DNA of 64,000 nt from Nephrocerus scutellatus (lineage: Eukaryota > Arthropoda > Insecta > Diptera > Pipunculidae), in NCBI GenBank assembly GCA_947095585.1, contig OX352761.1, positions 135,438,277 to 135,502,276 on the forward strand, given 5' to 3'. Under the pieces are notes generated by a model. That model was not told the origin of the DNA and did no database searches. It saw nothing but the letters and a program-made list of their open reading frames with translations. The position numbers were made by a program, and so were the translations under genes. Position 1 is the stretch's first letter; each line of letters begins with the position of its first letter. Of this stretch, positions 21,311 through 33,319 are shown in pieces.

Positions 21311-23281
21311 AAATCTACCACCCACTTTCGTAAGTCATCTTTTGATTTTGGTACTAAATTTACCTGTTTGGAATGCTAATAAACTTATTTCCGATTATTT
21401 ATAATGAATTGTTAATATTTGAGTTTTTTTTCAGCTCTGTTTCTTTAAAAAAAAACGGGTCACTTTTAATCTTACAAACACACTGAAGTACCAAATCGAT
21501 ATTTTATGTTCATGAATGCAACAACAAATAGATTGTATCTGATCAAATAGTAGGTATTATTTAAAGATATAATGTATATTTCTACGGATGGTTATATCCG
21601 CGGGTCAAAAAATGTCCTGTATATTCTCTTTCAAACGCCGCAGACGGTTAATACCATTCGAAATGCATTTCTTGACGGGTTTCCAATATGTAATATGTAT
21701 GTAATAATATACCAATAACGACATTCAATATTTTTTTATAGTTATACACATGAATTATATTGTTCAATAATATTTATTACTTTATTTACGTTGAACTTAT
21801 AAAAAAAATGTTTTTTAAAAAGAACGGCAAGCGAACTCGGGACATAAACTATTTTTGAAACTCTTTGTGATGCTTTCTGTTTGTTAGGGGTTAGGGGTTT
21901 GGTTGATTCAGGGAAGCTCTACATACAAATACTATTTTACTGTAAAAATTTAGTATATATACTTGTATATTTGTTTATTTTATAGAAACAAATAAAAAAA
22001 ACTAATGAAATAAAACGAAAGTACACCTACAAAACACCTTTTTGATAATAATAATAATAATAATAACAATGTACTATGTATATGCTAAACTATAGAATTC
22101 CTTTTGTATACATTTACTATTTACTAATAATAAATTAATACAAAGAAAATGGACCGAACGTTAAACTAATAAAAAAAAATAACAATACTATTTACGCAAA
22201 CAGAAATATACAAAAAACGCAAATATTATTAACAATTTGTATCACATCTAGTACAACTATGTATGTATTTCTACTTGAAATTTTATACTCATAAATATTT
22301 ATAAAAATAATACACATATACTATGTAATTACATTTTTCGCCTGTGCCTCTTTAATTATAAATATCAATCGATAGATAAATATCTAATAATTGTACTAAA
22401 TAAAAGTTTTTCGGCTTTTTATCCCACAATCAATCAATGTTAATTGTTGTTAATAGCTTCGTTGCTTCGTGTTTCAGAAATCGACTTTAGTTGTTTACTC
22501 ATTATTTAGATTTCATTTTATTAATATTTGTTATTAGTTTGTAATGAAACCATTCATATAATTCAATATGAGATATTTTTTTCTAGTAAACATCATAAAG
22601 AATTTGAATTCGAACTAAATCGAAAATAAGAAAATCATTTTAGATAAATCTTCTTATACAAATTCTCTAGAAAAAAAATGAACTTCCTGATGTGTAAAAT
22701 ATGTATAAAAACAAACACTAAACAGAACAATACAAATCGTCCTCATGTACAAGAGATATTCTGTGGAGGTTGTTTACAAATTACATGCAATTGAGAATTA
22801 TGGAAAAAAATGGAAAATAAAATCGAACGAAGAAGATGGTTTTTGATTATTACTCTTCTTGTTGAAACGTTTTCAATCGTAATTATGATACTTTTTCACT
22901 TAGGTATGTATGGTACTACCAATAGAAATTGAACAATTTGTCAACAAAAAAATCTTAGCTTTTATTTAAGACTTTTGGCTGACTAATACATAATTTTTAG
23001 AAGAAATTTCCCGGAAATTTTGGCGTTCTCCCTGTTGTCCTTTAAAGGAAACTTACAGGTGAAGAATATACATTTTATATGGGCAATTCAATTCGTCAAC
23101 GCTCCAAATTATTTTCTACAGTACCAGTGTATTTTCATGTGCATGAAAGTTCATCGCCACATGATTAAAAAATATGCCTTTTTCCGTTCTATATAAATAA
23201 CTTTATCTATCAAATGTTTTTATGCATATTTTTATAATCATATTTTAACGAAAGTAATGGATTTTGGAAGTAAAAACTTTA
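21311..23281. other. AT-rich spacer after the elongase
   Basis: Extra poly(A) signals near 22399 and 22817 could extend the elongase 3' UTR. No coding or repeat signature except the (ATA)n run. Confidence 0.4.
22045..22066. repeat. (ATA)n microsatellite
   Basis: Seven ATA units in an AT-rich spacer after the elongase. Confidence 0.8.
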
Positions 23282-23640
23282 TTTATTCACAAGTAGCAAG
23301 AGTTGCATAAATTTACACTGGTGATTACTTATCATTCACACTAATAATACTTATGTTCACAATACCACATATAACACTGCTCTATCTACTTGCAACTAAC
23401 TAACTGCGACAAAGTCTGGGGGGTATTTATACCCAACCAACAGTTTCCGAGAATTTTCTTTTCTATTTTGTTTCTTTCGAACCATCTAGCAAATACCAGA
23501 ACAAACTATTATAATCCACATACAATTCTATGTATAGGTTACACATATAATTTTATATACGACTTCCATATAACTTTTATAAACAATAGTACTGATACTG
23601 TCTACAGATGGCGCTGTTAAATGTCCACATATGTGATGAA
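23282..23640 (-). mobile_element. LTR retrotransposon solo LTR remnant
   Basis: Minus strand. A TATA box in GGTATAAATACCC (about 23434-23422) is followed by GTAGATAGAGCAGTGTTATA and AAGTAATCACCAGTGTAAAT, both of which also occur in order on the + strand at 42636-42727. No internal coding region is attached. Confidence 0.55.
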
Positions 23641-23689
23641 GGACGACTCCGGACTCTGTAATGATAGATCTTCATGAGGTTAGGGATAT

Positions 23690-23770
23690 CCAACTGGCTT
23701 GAAATCTAGTTTGCAGGAGGCCAGGACCGGACCCGATTGTGTAGCTAATTTTGACGATGAAGAGTAATAG
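23690..23770 (+). pseudogene. LINE-A 3' end fragment
   Basis: GGAGGCCAGGACCGGACCCG and the following TGTGTAGC...GACGATGA match the 3' end of LINE-A (reverse complement of about 18005-18060). Only the last 80 or so bases are clear; 5' truncation is typical of LINE insertion. Confidence 0.6.
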
Positions 23771-25030
23771 AGCTTGCAATAAAGCAAAGCAACGCTCAGT
23801 CAGTAGATTACTCAAGGCATTCTATCGCTTTAATTACATCTGACTTTGTAATATACATTTAGTCAAATAAAGCATTGAAGTAACCTAAAAAGGCCTAACA
23901 AACGAATATATTGTAACGGCCCGTTGTAGAGGTCAAAAGCTGAGGTTTACTCCGGCTGGGAAAACTGTACAATAAACAGCACAATACAATACAATATTGT
24001 ACAATAATCAGTTGTTGTTCTCTTAGCTACTTGAGTACAGATGTTAATTGGACGAACCTTTTAGTGTTCAAAGAAAAATAAACTACACAAGAGCAAGTGT
24101 AGTGGCGTGTATTCAGAAGTATAAGTTTTTCATGCTTAATAGAACGCACCTTGTGTTGATAAAACCCTTAAAATTTACTGTGCTCTAATTGCAGAGCTAA
24201 CTATACAGAGCTAACACTACAGACCTAACACTACACACAACTACTCTTGGTGTTGTTTGGAGAACATAGTGTAAAGAAGAGATCCCATCCGGGGTAAACC
24301 TTAGGGTGTCAGCGTATTGTGCTTTTGGGTATTATCGTCACAATAACTTTCTATATAAATCCTTTCGTGGTGACATTTATTTCGTTATATTAGTTATTTG
24401 TTATGTTCACAATGTTCATCTAGATATTATTTTTTGTTGTTGTTATTTGAACATTGGCAGAACATGCCCTTCCGGCATTTAAGATTGACTTCTTCATTTT
24501 TGATCACCAGTTGAAGACGTGTAAAAAGATTGTCTTAAAAAATCGAAAGAAATCTAGTTTTTTTGTTTAAAATTCGAACGGAATTGTCCGATTGTTTTTT
24601 ATAAATAAATTCATTGGCAGCAATACGCGCTTATTTTGGAAATAAAAATAGTGTTAAGAATTTTGAAGCTATTCTTTTATTTTACCAATCGGTCGCTTGT
24701 TTGAAAGGATGATTTTCTTATAATAGCGAAGCTGTATGAGAGGAGTAACAATTCCTGCTGACTTGTGTACAGTTCTTTGGAAATTGCATTTGTGCACGTT
24801 CTCTGCATTCGCATGCTTTTTAATTGCATACCATTAGACCTTTAGGCCAATAACATATAGGAAAATACTCCTATACTTTTATATTAACTTGCTGATGTAT
24901 GTCTTTTTCTGACCTAAACATTTTTGTTTATACAATAAATAAAAAATACATATAAATTCTCTTCTTTAAATTTAAAGAATAAAAAATCCTACGACTTGAT
25001 AACACTCTTTTTCAATGTATATCAAATTAC
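23771..25030. other. Spacer without recognised genes
   Basis: AT-rich. 23920-24320 carries short repeated words (CTAACACTACA near 24200-24240; CAATACAATACAATATTGTACAATA near 23976) that might be part of an old LTR element. No coding signature. Confidence 0.35.
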
Positions 25031-25046
25031 TAGCTAAAATACCCAG

Positions 25047-25330
25047 CGTTGTCTGATCCCCCAGTACCCCCCACCCAACTGACCACCAAGACCCAACATG
25101 AAATATTCATCTTCCCGTTCACCACATATATCAGCACTATTATTATTATGTTTATATTAATTTTAATTTAAATGAAAGCTAAGCTTATTACCGTGGTGCA
25201 AGTCATTCAGTGAGTTGTCCTTGGCAATAGGTATATTTTATAAAAAAATGCACGGTCTTTGAGTCACCACCCATTCGTCAAAACCGCTCAACACCATTAC
25301 CACAATAACACCCAACAAACATCCATCCAA
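25047..25330 (+). repeat. A/C-rich dispersed repeat, copy 2
   Basis: Same ordered motifs as 2461-2695. Preceded at 25030 by CTAGCTAAAATACCCAGCG. A segment GTGCAAGTCATTCAGTGAG at 25196-25214 also matches the end of the separate repeat at 53215 and 57480, so this locus is a mosaic. Confidence 0.45.
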
Positions 25331-25639
25331 TTTTGCAAATAGAATAGGAAAAAGGACAGTACAATATCTCTTAGTTCCTAATTTGTCTCTCAATATCCTC
25401 TGTTCAGCATAAAAATCAACGAACATAAATATAAAACTATTACTTTCTCTAGTTTACTGTTTTCGATTTCCATTATTCAAAAGTTTTATTCAGTGAGATA
25501 TGAGAAATTTCCTACGATTTGGCAACATTGTGAATTGTCAATTTGAAAAATTTCTTCGATCTGGCAGGATTGTGTATTGGCATTTGTTATTCAAGCAAGA
25601 CAGAACATCTTTCGAGCATACCTTGGATTGTTTTATCAT

Positions 25640-26310
25640 GATTAAAACGAGAGACAATAAGAAAGTTGAAAAATAAGAAGGCTCCAGGATATTATTTAAT
25701 TACCGGTGAAATCTTAAAGGAGTTACCAAAAAAGCAATAGTCAAGCTTCTTTATAATATAAATGCTTCCTTTAGACTTTTGTATGTTCCGAGGCAATAGA
25801 AAATCGCCGAAGTCATAATGGTTCCAAAACCTGGGAAATGCCTGAAAGACAAAAAGTCATATAGACCTATCTCACTAGTGCCAATAATATCTAAGGTCTT
25901 TGAGAAACTTCTCCTTAAACGATTACAACCTATTATTGAAAAAAGACGCTTAATTCCGGGTCACCAATTCGGTTTAATGGTCAAACATTCCACAATTGAT
26001 CATGTTTATCGACTAACGAATGTTATTGAAAAAGCCCTTGAAGAGAAAAGGATATGTTCTAGCACTTTTCTAGACGTATCGCAAGCCTTCGACAAGGTAT
26101 GGCACGAAAGACGAAAGTATAAGCTTAAGCTTGTCCTATCGGAAAAATTGTATAGAACACGGGAATCCTGTCTTCACAATAGGCCCTTTCGTCTTAGATA
26201 CGGAACTGAGTAATTGGGAAGTGCAAAGAAATTTACGCCGGTGTATTGCAAGGTAGCATTCCCGGTCCAATCCTGTTCTTGCATTACACAAGAGACATAC
26301 CTTAAGACGG
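25640..26310 (+). pseudogene. Jockey-type reverse transcriptase fragment
   Basis: Pre-RT KNKKAPGYYLITGEILK (about 25670), then a frame at 25818-26213 with PKPGK...SYRPISLVPIISKVFEKLLLKRL, HQFGLMVKHSTIDHVYRLTNVI and block A FLDVSQAFDKVWHE. A shifted remnant of block B (AGVL-type, IPGPILFLHYTRDIP) ends near 26305. Block C and the rest are absent. Identified as Jockey clade by SYRPISL and VSQAFDKVWH. Confidence 0.88.
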
Positions 26311-26334
26311 GGAGACAGTCTTTTCAAACAGTCA

Positions 26335-26695
26335 ATTTGTATGGGTGACCCTCAATCCCGGGGCCCGATCACTTCCAAATTTTTACAAAAATTGTTGTCA
26401 ATCGGAGATACACGTGCGTATAAAATTTAAAAAAAATCGGGTACTTCTTTATAAAATTTGTATGGGTGCCCCTCGATCACGGGGCCCGATCACTTCCAAA
26501 TTGTTACGAAAAATGTTTTACATCAGAGATACATATGCGTGCAAAATTTTAAGAAAATCTGGTAAATTTTGTAAAATATTTGTATCGGATCCACCAACCA
26601 CGAGGCCCGAGGGGTCCCAAATTTAATTAGAAAGTGTTGTCATGGGAGATACACACGTGTGCAAGTGCTTTAAAAATTGATCACAAGATTGGTTT
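26335..26695 (-). repeat. DINE-1/Helentron-like repeat fragment
   Basis: Minus strand. Three modules with CGGAGATACACGTGCG-type words spaced about 120 bp, each with GGGGCCCGATCACTTCC or GAGGCCCGAGG. It ends in AAAATTGATCACAAGAT, the complement of the family's 5' segment. Terminal motifs are missing. Confidence 0.6.
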
Positions 26696-26699
26696 TGTA

Positions 26700-28105
26700 C
26701 CTGTCATACAAACACAAAATATCATTTGATAATTTTCCTTTTAATATTGAACCGAAGTCATTATTCTACTTACCTAACGACAATCAGTTGTTCAAATGCA
26801 ACATCATAATCAATGTTTATCTTGTGGAAGACTTTAATTAAAATATCTTTTTAGATAAGGAAACAGCTTATTATTTGATATGCATGTAGGTATAGACCAG
26901 AAAAACATCAAAGCTCTCGAAAATTGCACAATCCATACTTGTACTTTTAAGTACATGCAAATCATCTTCAAATGATCTGTCGGACAAACAAATTATATGG
27001 TTATCCCTTTTATTTAGAATAAAACAACAATCAGACAATATAAGTACACATATTACCCATTTTGTAAACATGACATTAGAGATGATGACGGCAGTGGAAT
27101 CCGAGGGAAGTTGTATATGAATTAGCCTTTAATATTTGTCCTGCAAAGTGTATTTAGCACTTTTGCGCATTCCATTTGTCCATAGTTTGCACATTGCACG
27201 ATAGTCCAGCAAAGACTATTTTTGTTAAAAAGTGCTAAAGCAAAAGTGCGCACTTTATAATAACGATTAGTGTTGACTGTTGTTCTCGTCGACGCCGGCT
27301 CTAATATACAGTTTAAATACGAAGACGAGACTTTTGACTTACTATCGTGATTTTATTCCTACATTTATATGTATGTATATATAATAACAAACACGAAAAT
27401 ATCAACTTTAGTTCGAAAAGTGCCCAAGTGTCCCCACCCAACGGCATGAGGCGCTATTAGAAACGTGGATTAGTATTGCCCATCCTCTTTCCCATATATA
27501 CGAGTTCACATGTTTTATCACAATCTATTCTACACCATAAAGTGTGTGTTATTTTGTTTATTTATGTTTGAATAATTTGACACTGAGTAATGTTATTCAT
27601 AAGCTTTATTGGACTCGTAAGTCAAATCAATATATTCAGGACTCTGTACTTTTTTTATAATTAGCGCACGCTTCAAGGGACTTGGTTTCTTATAATTCCT
27701 ATGCACAGTGTGGATTTGGAAATATTTGGAAAGAAAAAGGAAAGTGTTATGATGGTTGGAGTTGAGTTCACGCTCGAGTACTCAAACTAAAATATTGTGC
27801 TCATAAACTCATATTGATGGGTGTTATCCGAGTAGGAGCCAATAGTTCTAACCACTGCACCACCAAGACTGACAAATGCCTCTTTCGATTAGCTCAAACC
27901 TTACTCAAAACAATACGCAGTCAAAGTAACAGGGTTTTCATGGTGAATACTTTGCAAATAGAACGGCAAACCGAAACCGAAGAACCACAAACTGAGAAAT
28001 TAGTCTGCTTGCTCTCTGTTCGCCATCTTGCTTAGTAAACGAAACCATACCCGTCGATTGCCTCACAGGAGTTTAGTAAAATACAGCCCAGGTGAATAAA
28101 CAGCA
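26700..28105. other. Spacer without recognised genes
   Basis: AT-rich with no protein-family motif. Near 27140-27260 there are two reversed AGTGCTAAAT/AAAGTGC words, GCACTTTTGCGCATTCC and AAAAGTGCGCACTTT, forming a short imperfect palindrome. Nothing else seen. Confidence 0.35.
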
Positions 28106-28109
28106 GCGA

Positions 28110-29394
28110 GGAGAACGACTTGAAGAATTAGAACGGGGAAATAACCAAGCTAGCACGACAAGCCTATTGTGGGGTTCCGGCTGCTATCTTGGACGGACTG
28201 GCAGTGGGTGCGTTAATCAATGCTATACGAGATGAGCATTTCAAGCTTCATCTGAGGACTACAATGCTTTAGATGTCAGAAACCAATACAATTTATCCGC
28301 AACTGCAAATAACCAAGACCGGTACAAACTACAATACAGCCAGTGAATCGTGTCAAGATGCCTTAACATTTACGGCAGATAGGCGCATCTAAGATGAATG
28401 AGGTGAAGCAGCCCGCTCACCTCGCAGCTGCAGACCACGAAAACTAAGTTATACCAAGGGCCATTGAGATTGGAAGATGGACTGCTGGTAAGGCAATGGG
28501 AATCGGCTGATGGTCGAAGCACAAAATCACGGGTTGTGCTACCAAGTAACCGAGTCAGAGAAGTCTTGCAAGAATTACATAGTGGTACATCAGGAGCACA
28601 TTTGGGAGTTAATAAGATGCTAGATAAAGTTAGGAATCGCTTTTATTATGGGTTGATTGCCGCAGAGATGTGGAAGACTGGTGTCGAACGTGTGACATGT
28701 GCGCCCCAATCAAAGGGCAGCAACCAAAAACTAGAGGAAAAATGCAACTGTCCAATGTTGCAGCACCTTTCGAGTGGATAGCGATGGACATAGCTGGTCC
28801 ATTCCCAGAAACAGGTCCACAGTCAGACAGAATGTTTCAACAGAACGCTGGAAGAGTATCTGCAAAAAGAAGTAAATTCCAACCAAGATGAATGGGATCG
28901 TTGTATACCGTTGTTTATGATGGGTTATCGTGACAATGTACACAACATGACTTAAAACTCACCAGCAATGATGGTATTTGTTTCAGAACTTTGCCTACCA
29001 TGTGACATTAAATTTGGATCACCACCAGTAGAGCCGACAACAAAAGAGAACTACGTTAGTGATCTAAGTCAGAGGTTGATCGCTGTTCATGCTGCAGTAA
29101 GGAGCAACATAGTGGATGACAGCAGCCGGATTAAAACAAGCGTGCAAACTGTGGAGGATTTTAGGAAGTCGATTTGGTTTGGCTATACAATCCCCAAAGG
29201 ATAAAAGGAAAATCTCCAAAACTACAGCAAAGTTAGGAAGGACCGTACAAGATCATTAAGAGGATTAATGATGTGGAAAATTGGATTCAACCAAGCCCCA
29301 GATGTAAAATGAAAGTTGTTCACATCAACAGATTGACAAGGTACAACATCAGAAGGAGTGCTGAATCTGTTCGGGACGAACAGAATTAAGGTGG
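28110..29394 (+). pseudogene. Ty3/Gypsy-type retrotransposon internal region, degraded
   Basis: Three pieces in several frames. Near 28150-28270 is a gag-like stretch (RQAYCGVPAAILDGLAVG, ALINAIRDEHFKLHLR). At 28464-28781 comes the integrase zinc-binding part, LHSGTSGAHLGVNKMLDKV, whose Cys pair is in the +1 frame at 28670 (CRTCDMC). The frame also has the integrase core start WIAMDIAGPFPETG. 28968-29390 gives the integrase C-terminal part, with KMKVVHINRLTRYN at the end. Protease, reverse transcriptase and RNase H are missing between gag and integrase, and much of the integrase core is lost at about 28850. No envelope gene seen. Non-functional. Confidence 0.8.
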
Positions 29395-29397
29395 TAA

Positions 29398-30335
29398 TGT
29401 TACGAAAGTGGGCACCTTGGCTAAATGGATAAGAGCATGGCCTTCTGAGCAGGAGGTTCATGGTTCGAATCTCAGTATTTTTTCACGGTATCCCACCTCT
29501 TGCGAAAGTCCGACAAATGTCCGAGAGTAATAACTTGTCACCGAAAGCTTCTCAATTCACCGTTCTGATCCGGCATTAAATTATAGGTTGTGAGAAGCTT
29601 GGGCTTGGACCGCAATGGCCTGTCGCGCCGAATATTATTATTAATGTTACGAAAAGTATGCAGTAGTGGATGAACAGAGCGCTATCCTAAAAGGGAATAA
29701 GAATGAGTATAAGAATTAGCCTGACTTGCACCGTACAAAAATAGGCACAGAATTAGAATTAAGCATTTACAAAAGCATGCTTTTAGGCTGTAAGACTTAT
29801 TAGATTATTTTAAATATAACCGACTATATGTTGAAATCATTAAGCACTGGTCAAAAATGTAGTCAAACCGGTAAGTCCGGTTTGTGTAAAGGTACATGAT
29901 TGCACATGCAGTTTATTTTTAGAAGATGTCTCATTACATATGAGTATGGTTAGTTCTAAATAAGGGAAGCTGCCGCAATGTTCTGGTCTTTTCTTGATAT
30001 TTCTGTCTACAAGATTATACGTTTCTGGAATCTTTTCAAGGAGTATAAATAGGTGGAGTTTGCTGCAGAGGATTCATCCATTGTTTAGAATTCAACCAGT
30101 CAAGTCCAAAAAGTTCTTGCAAAGAGATAAAATTCACTAAGGGCATTATAGTGAAGTACAAGTGTTGCTATAATAAGTGTTTTTGTGTACATTTAATGGA
30201 ATCACCAGTATAAATTTATGAACTTTTGTTGTTTCTACTGTTTGTTTAATAAAGTTGTTATTTATAAAAATTAATAAACTTGTGTTTTATTTGCGAAATC
30301 CTTTACGAACTCGAATGCCTAAATTTCTTAAGAAA
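29398..30335 (+). mobile_element. Gypsy-type 3' LTR, split by a SINE
   Basis: Starts TGTTACGAAA a few bases after the integrase frame ends, is interrupted by the SINE at 29408-29641, and resumes at 29642. A TATA box TATAAAT is at 30044-30050 and AATAAA is at 30246-30251. The end shares TTATTTGCGAAATCC...TACGA...GCCTAAATTTC with the LTR-like piece at 42636-42848, where TAACA follows. The right boundary is approximate. Confidence 0.6.
29408..29641 (+). mobile_element. tRNA-derived SINE, copy 2 (inside an LTR)
   Basis: Head GGGCACCTTGGCTAAATGG with B box GGTTCGAATCT, body ending CCTGTCGCGCCGAATATTATT. A 13-bp target-site duplication TAATGTTACGAAA is present at 29395-29407 and 29642-29654; part of the left TA overlaps the ATT tail. 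The TSD is the first bases of the Gypsy LTR, so the SINE is younger than the LTR element. Confidence 0.9.
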
Positions 30336-31435
30336 AGGTCCATGCGTTGTGAATATGACATGCCATTAGGAAACAGACAAAAGAGTTGATACGTAACCAT
30401 CAGCTAGGTTAGGTTACCTAGGAGATAGGTAAGTAAATGTTTTCATCCAACTTAAAAACTCTACTATATATATATTGATTAAGCTAGATGCATTACATAA
30501 TACAAAAATTTTCCTGCGTAAATAAAAACCAAAAACTAATAAACTTTTTCAATAATCTACCAGTTCAGTGCGAACAATGGTAGCATATAGTGACAACAAT
30601 TGTTTTTATTTCTTTAGTACCCTTAATAGCTTAATACCGCACTTGTAAGTTACACATTGCCGTATAAATCACAATTTTTTGTAAAAACAAAAAGTCAAGG
30701 TCAAGAATAACAGTTGTAAGTAAGAGTACTTTGCCTATACACGTATAGGTAGATTTTCATCGTGCGCAAATCTTTGTATATATAATAATATATTAATTCT
30801 TTTTGTATTATTGTATATTGTGATACATATTCATATTATGTAGTAGAGGAATTTCTGGAATGTTTTAATCAATGTTGAAGCCGAGTGGCTTACACTGCGA
30901 AAAAACATTTGTTTCAAATTATTATCAGCCAAATTTTGAATGTAATAAATTTGCACTACACGGTGCAATAAAAGTATGCATTGTTTGGGCAAGGTTTAAT
31001 ATTTTATAGTAACTATTAGTAAATGAATTATTCTGCGCGTTCAATGGCGTTGTTGTTAAAACGACTTTAGGTCACTCATGTTTAAAAGGCCTTAAAATTT
31101 TCTCAATAACCTTAGCATATTAATGTAACACGATTACACAGTAAGTACGAGTGTAAAAATACAAAAAACGGATTTCCAACGATGTACATTTTTCTGCTAC
31201 CTTACTCGTATGTTCCTTATAAGATGTTTATAAGATGAAACTCTGTAGGATTAAAGCGCTGATTTGTAAGATTACCATTTGTCTTCTAAATAATATATAT
31301 GTAAAAAAAAATAAAAAATAAAAAACATTTCTGTACCATTTTATATAGAAAAATAAAAATCGTTACAATTTTTACGAGAAATATTGACTCTTGGTTTGAA
31401 CGCTGTCTTTTGGTCATTATGCTGAGGCTATCTTT
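30336..31435. other. Spacer without recognised genes
   Basis: AT-rich; no repeat family or coding motif recognised. Confidence 0.35.
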
Positions 31436-31439
31436 AGAT

Positions 31440-31905
31440 CGCAGCTGCGACTGTTCCGCTCAAATGTTAAATTTGTGCTATTGTATGGGTGCAGCACTTG
31501 GAAGGTGACCGCTACTATCACAAAAAGATTACAAACGTTCGTAAATAGGTGCCTACGGATCATCTTAAGGGTTTTCTGGCCTAACCGTATCTCTAACGAA
31601 CATCTTTACCAGAGAACGGGTCAGGAACCAATAGGCACAACCATCCAACGACGGAAGTGGCAGTGGATTGGTCATACACTCCAAAAAGGCGACAGTTCCA
31701 TAACAAACTACGCAATGCAATGGATTCCGTTAACTCAGGATGGTAGAAGAACGGGTCGTCCGAGAAATACATGGCGCAGAACAGTTGAGGAGAAGTCACG
31801 GCAATTGGGGAAGAGTTGAAGAGAGCTGAAGCTCATTGCCAGGAACTGCACGCGATGGCGCGTAGGCGTAGTAGAGGCCCTAGGACCCACAAGGGGATAT
31901 AGGAC
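31440..31905 (+). pseudogene. LINE-C 3' end fragment
   Basis: The frame 31475-31819 encodes LLYGCSTWKV, LQTFVNRCLRIIL, RRKWQWIGHTLQKGDSSI, ALQW-type and SQDGRRTGRP-NTWRRTVEE motifs, matching the C terminus of the 15-16 kb copy (GCSTWKV, RRTGRAGNSWRRTV). Shared CATTGCCAGGAACTG follows. The likely 3' UTR runs to about 31905. 5'-truncated. Confidence 0.85.
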
Positions 31906-32172
31906 ATAAATAATAAATAATATAAATGTCTTTAGATGGTCTAGAGAGGGGTCTTGAATGATTCTTGAGGGGGGTCTGAAAACCCAGTTAAGACGGTTTT
32001 GAGGCGGCTCTTTGAGGGAGTTAATGAGTGTAGTCTTGAGAGGATCTTGATGTCGTATTGAGAGGATCTTGGGAAGGGTGTGAGGGTGCATTGTGGAGGT
32101 ATTTTGTGGGATTTTTAGTGGTCCCTTGGGGGTCTTTTGAGGGCTTTTTCGGGGTCTCCATGTTCCCATCCC

Positions 32173-32458
32173 GTGGGCGCCGTGGCTCAGTGGTAATACA
32201 CATGGCTGCATTCGAATCCCAGCAACACCAAAAGTATTTTTCACGGTGTCCCACCTCTCGCGAATGGGTGACAAACGTTCCGAGAGTAATTAAATTAATA
32301 CCTTGTCACGGAAAGCTTATCAATTCGCTGTTCGGATCCGGCCTTAAATTGTAGGTTCCTTCCATAATCCAAAAAAAATTAACATGTGCAGCACAAATGG
32401 TCGCGAGAAGTTAGGCCTTGGACCGCAATGGTCTGTCGCGCCAAATATTATTATTATT
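32173..32458 (+). mobile_element. tRNA-derived SINE, copy 3
   Basis: Head GGGCGCCGTGGCTCAGTGG (A box 32183-32193) but with about 20 bp missing before a partial B box ATTCGAATCC (near 32209). Body and CTGTCGCGCCAAATATTATT tail as in the other copies. A 13-bp target-site duplication ATGTTCCCATCCC at 32160-32172 and 32459-32471 is perfect. The host DNA 31925-32160 is G-rich (GGGTCTTGA, GGGGTCTT words). Confidence 0.88.
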
Positions 32459-32604
32459 ATGTTCCCATCCCATCTCCATATCATTGAAATTATATATAAA
32501 TATTTTTTTTATTAACAACTAAAAAGTTTTAAATAAAATAATAGTTATCTATATATATATATATAAATATAATTGTGCATATATATAAAATAATTACGCC
32601 GAAA

Positions 32605-32745
32605 CGTATCCGAGAAATATTCACACCATATGTTCGTTTGTTGTTCCGATAAGATTTGGACCCTGTAGGTGGCGCTAGAATTGGGCCGGGCGTATCGAAA
32701 CCATATTCACACCAATATGTAGTTAGTTTGGTACTCCGATAAGTT
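32605..32745 (+). repeat. Two-copy tandem repeat, period about 86 bp
   Basis: CGTATCCGAGAAATATTCACACCA...TTCCGATAAG (32605-) and CGTATCGAAACCATATTCACACCA...CTCCGATAAG (32691-) repeat in order. GTAGGTGGCGCTAG lies between. Possibly part of an unidentified transposon. Confidence 0.5.
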
Positions 32746-33000
32746 CGTCTTTTTTTGGATTCGGTTTGGTCTGTTGGTACTAAGTGTTTCAATAAACGTA
32801 TTTATTTTTTTAAATATTATTTTATTTATCAACAGCAATATTTCAAAAGTTAAGAAAACAGAAAACGTTTATTTTTCTGTGTAGCGCATAAAAATGAGAG
32901 TACAATATGTCAGTGTGAGAGAATATTTTGTATTTTTTTATAACGTTCCGAAAGTAAAAACTTCCTTTTTAAGAAAGAGAGGGAAATCTCGTTTTTCGTG

Positions 33001-33176
33001 ATGCACTGCAGTGCATTTGTCTTCAAAGCAGTAGTTTGTCACTCTGTAACTCTGGCACATCAAGCACTTCAGATGGGATTTCCATTACATTCTCCACTCT
33101 CCAACGAATTACATTGTAATTTTTGTCCCATTACAATAAGTGCGTCACACTGCTATCGACTTCATGTGATAGCAGT
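33001..33176. promoter_or_regulatory. Palindrome and hairpin upstream of a candidate promoter
   Basis: ATGCACTGCAGTGCAT at 33001-33016 is a perfect 16-bp palindrome. ACTGCTATC (33149-33157) and GATAGCAGT (33168-33176) form a 9-bp stem with a 10-nt loop. They lie 150-300 bp upstream of the candidate first exon at 33320. Role unknown. Confidence 0.35.
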
Positions 33177-33319
33177 TTCTCTGATTCGAGCTGTTATTAA
33201 GCTTGCTCGTTTGGAAGGTGTGCACGAGTAAATTAACCAACTACTAGTCACCACAGACACAATCGCCGTCTAGTAAGTCTAACCGACTAAAGCACCGCAA
33301 ATCGCCAATAAACAGAATC

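Noticed and set aside
27820..27870. tRNA-like stretch on the minus strand (ends in ACCACTGCACCACC)
   Set aside because: There is no B box and the arms do not pair.
32058..32354. 98-codon + frame and overlapping minus-strand frames at 31735-32274
   Set aside because: They run across the SINE and G-rich flank; no family motif, and the SINE target duplication explains the structure.
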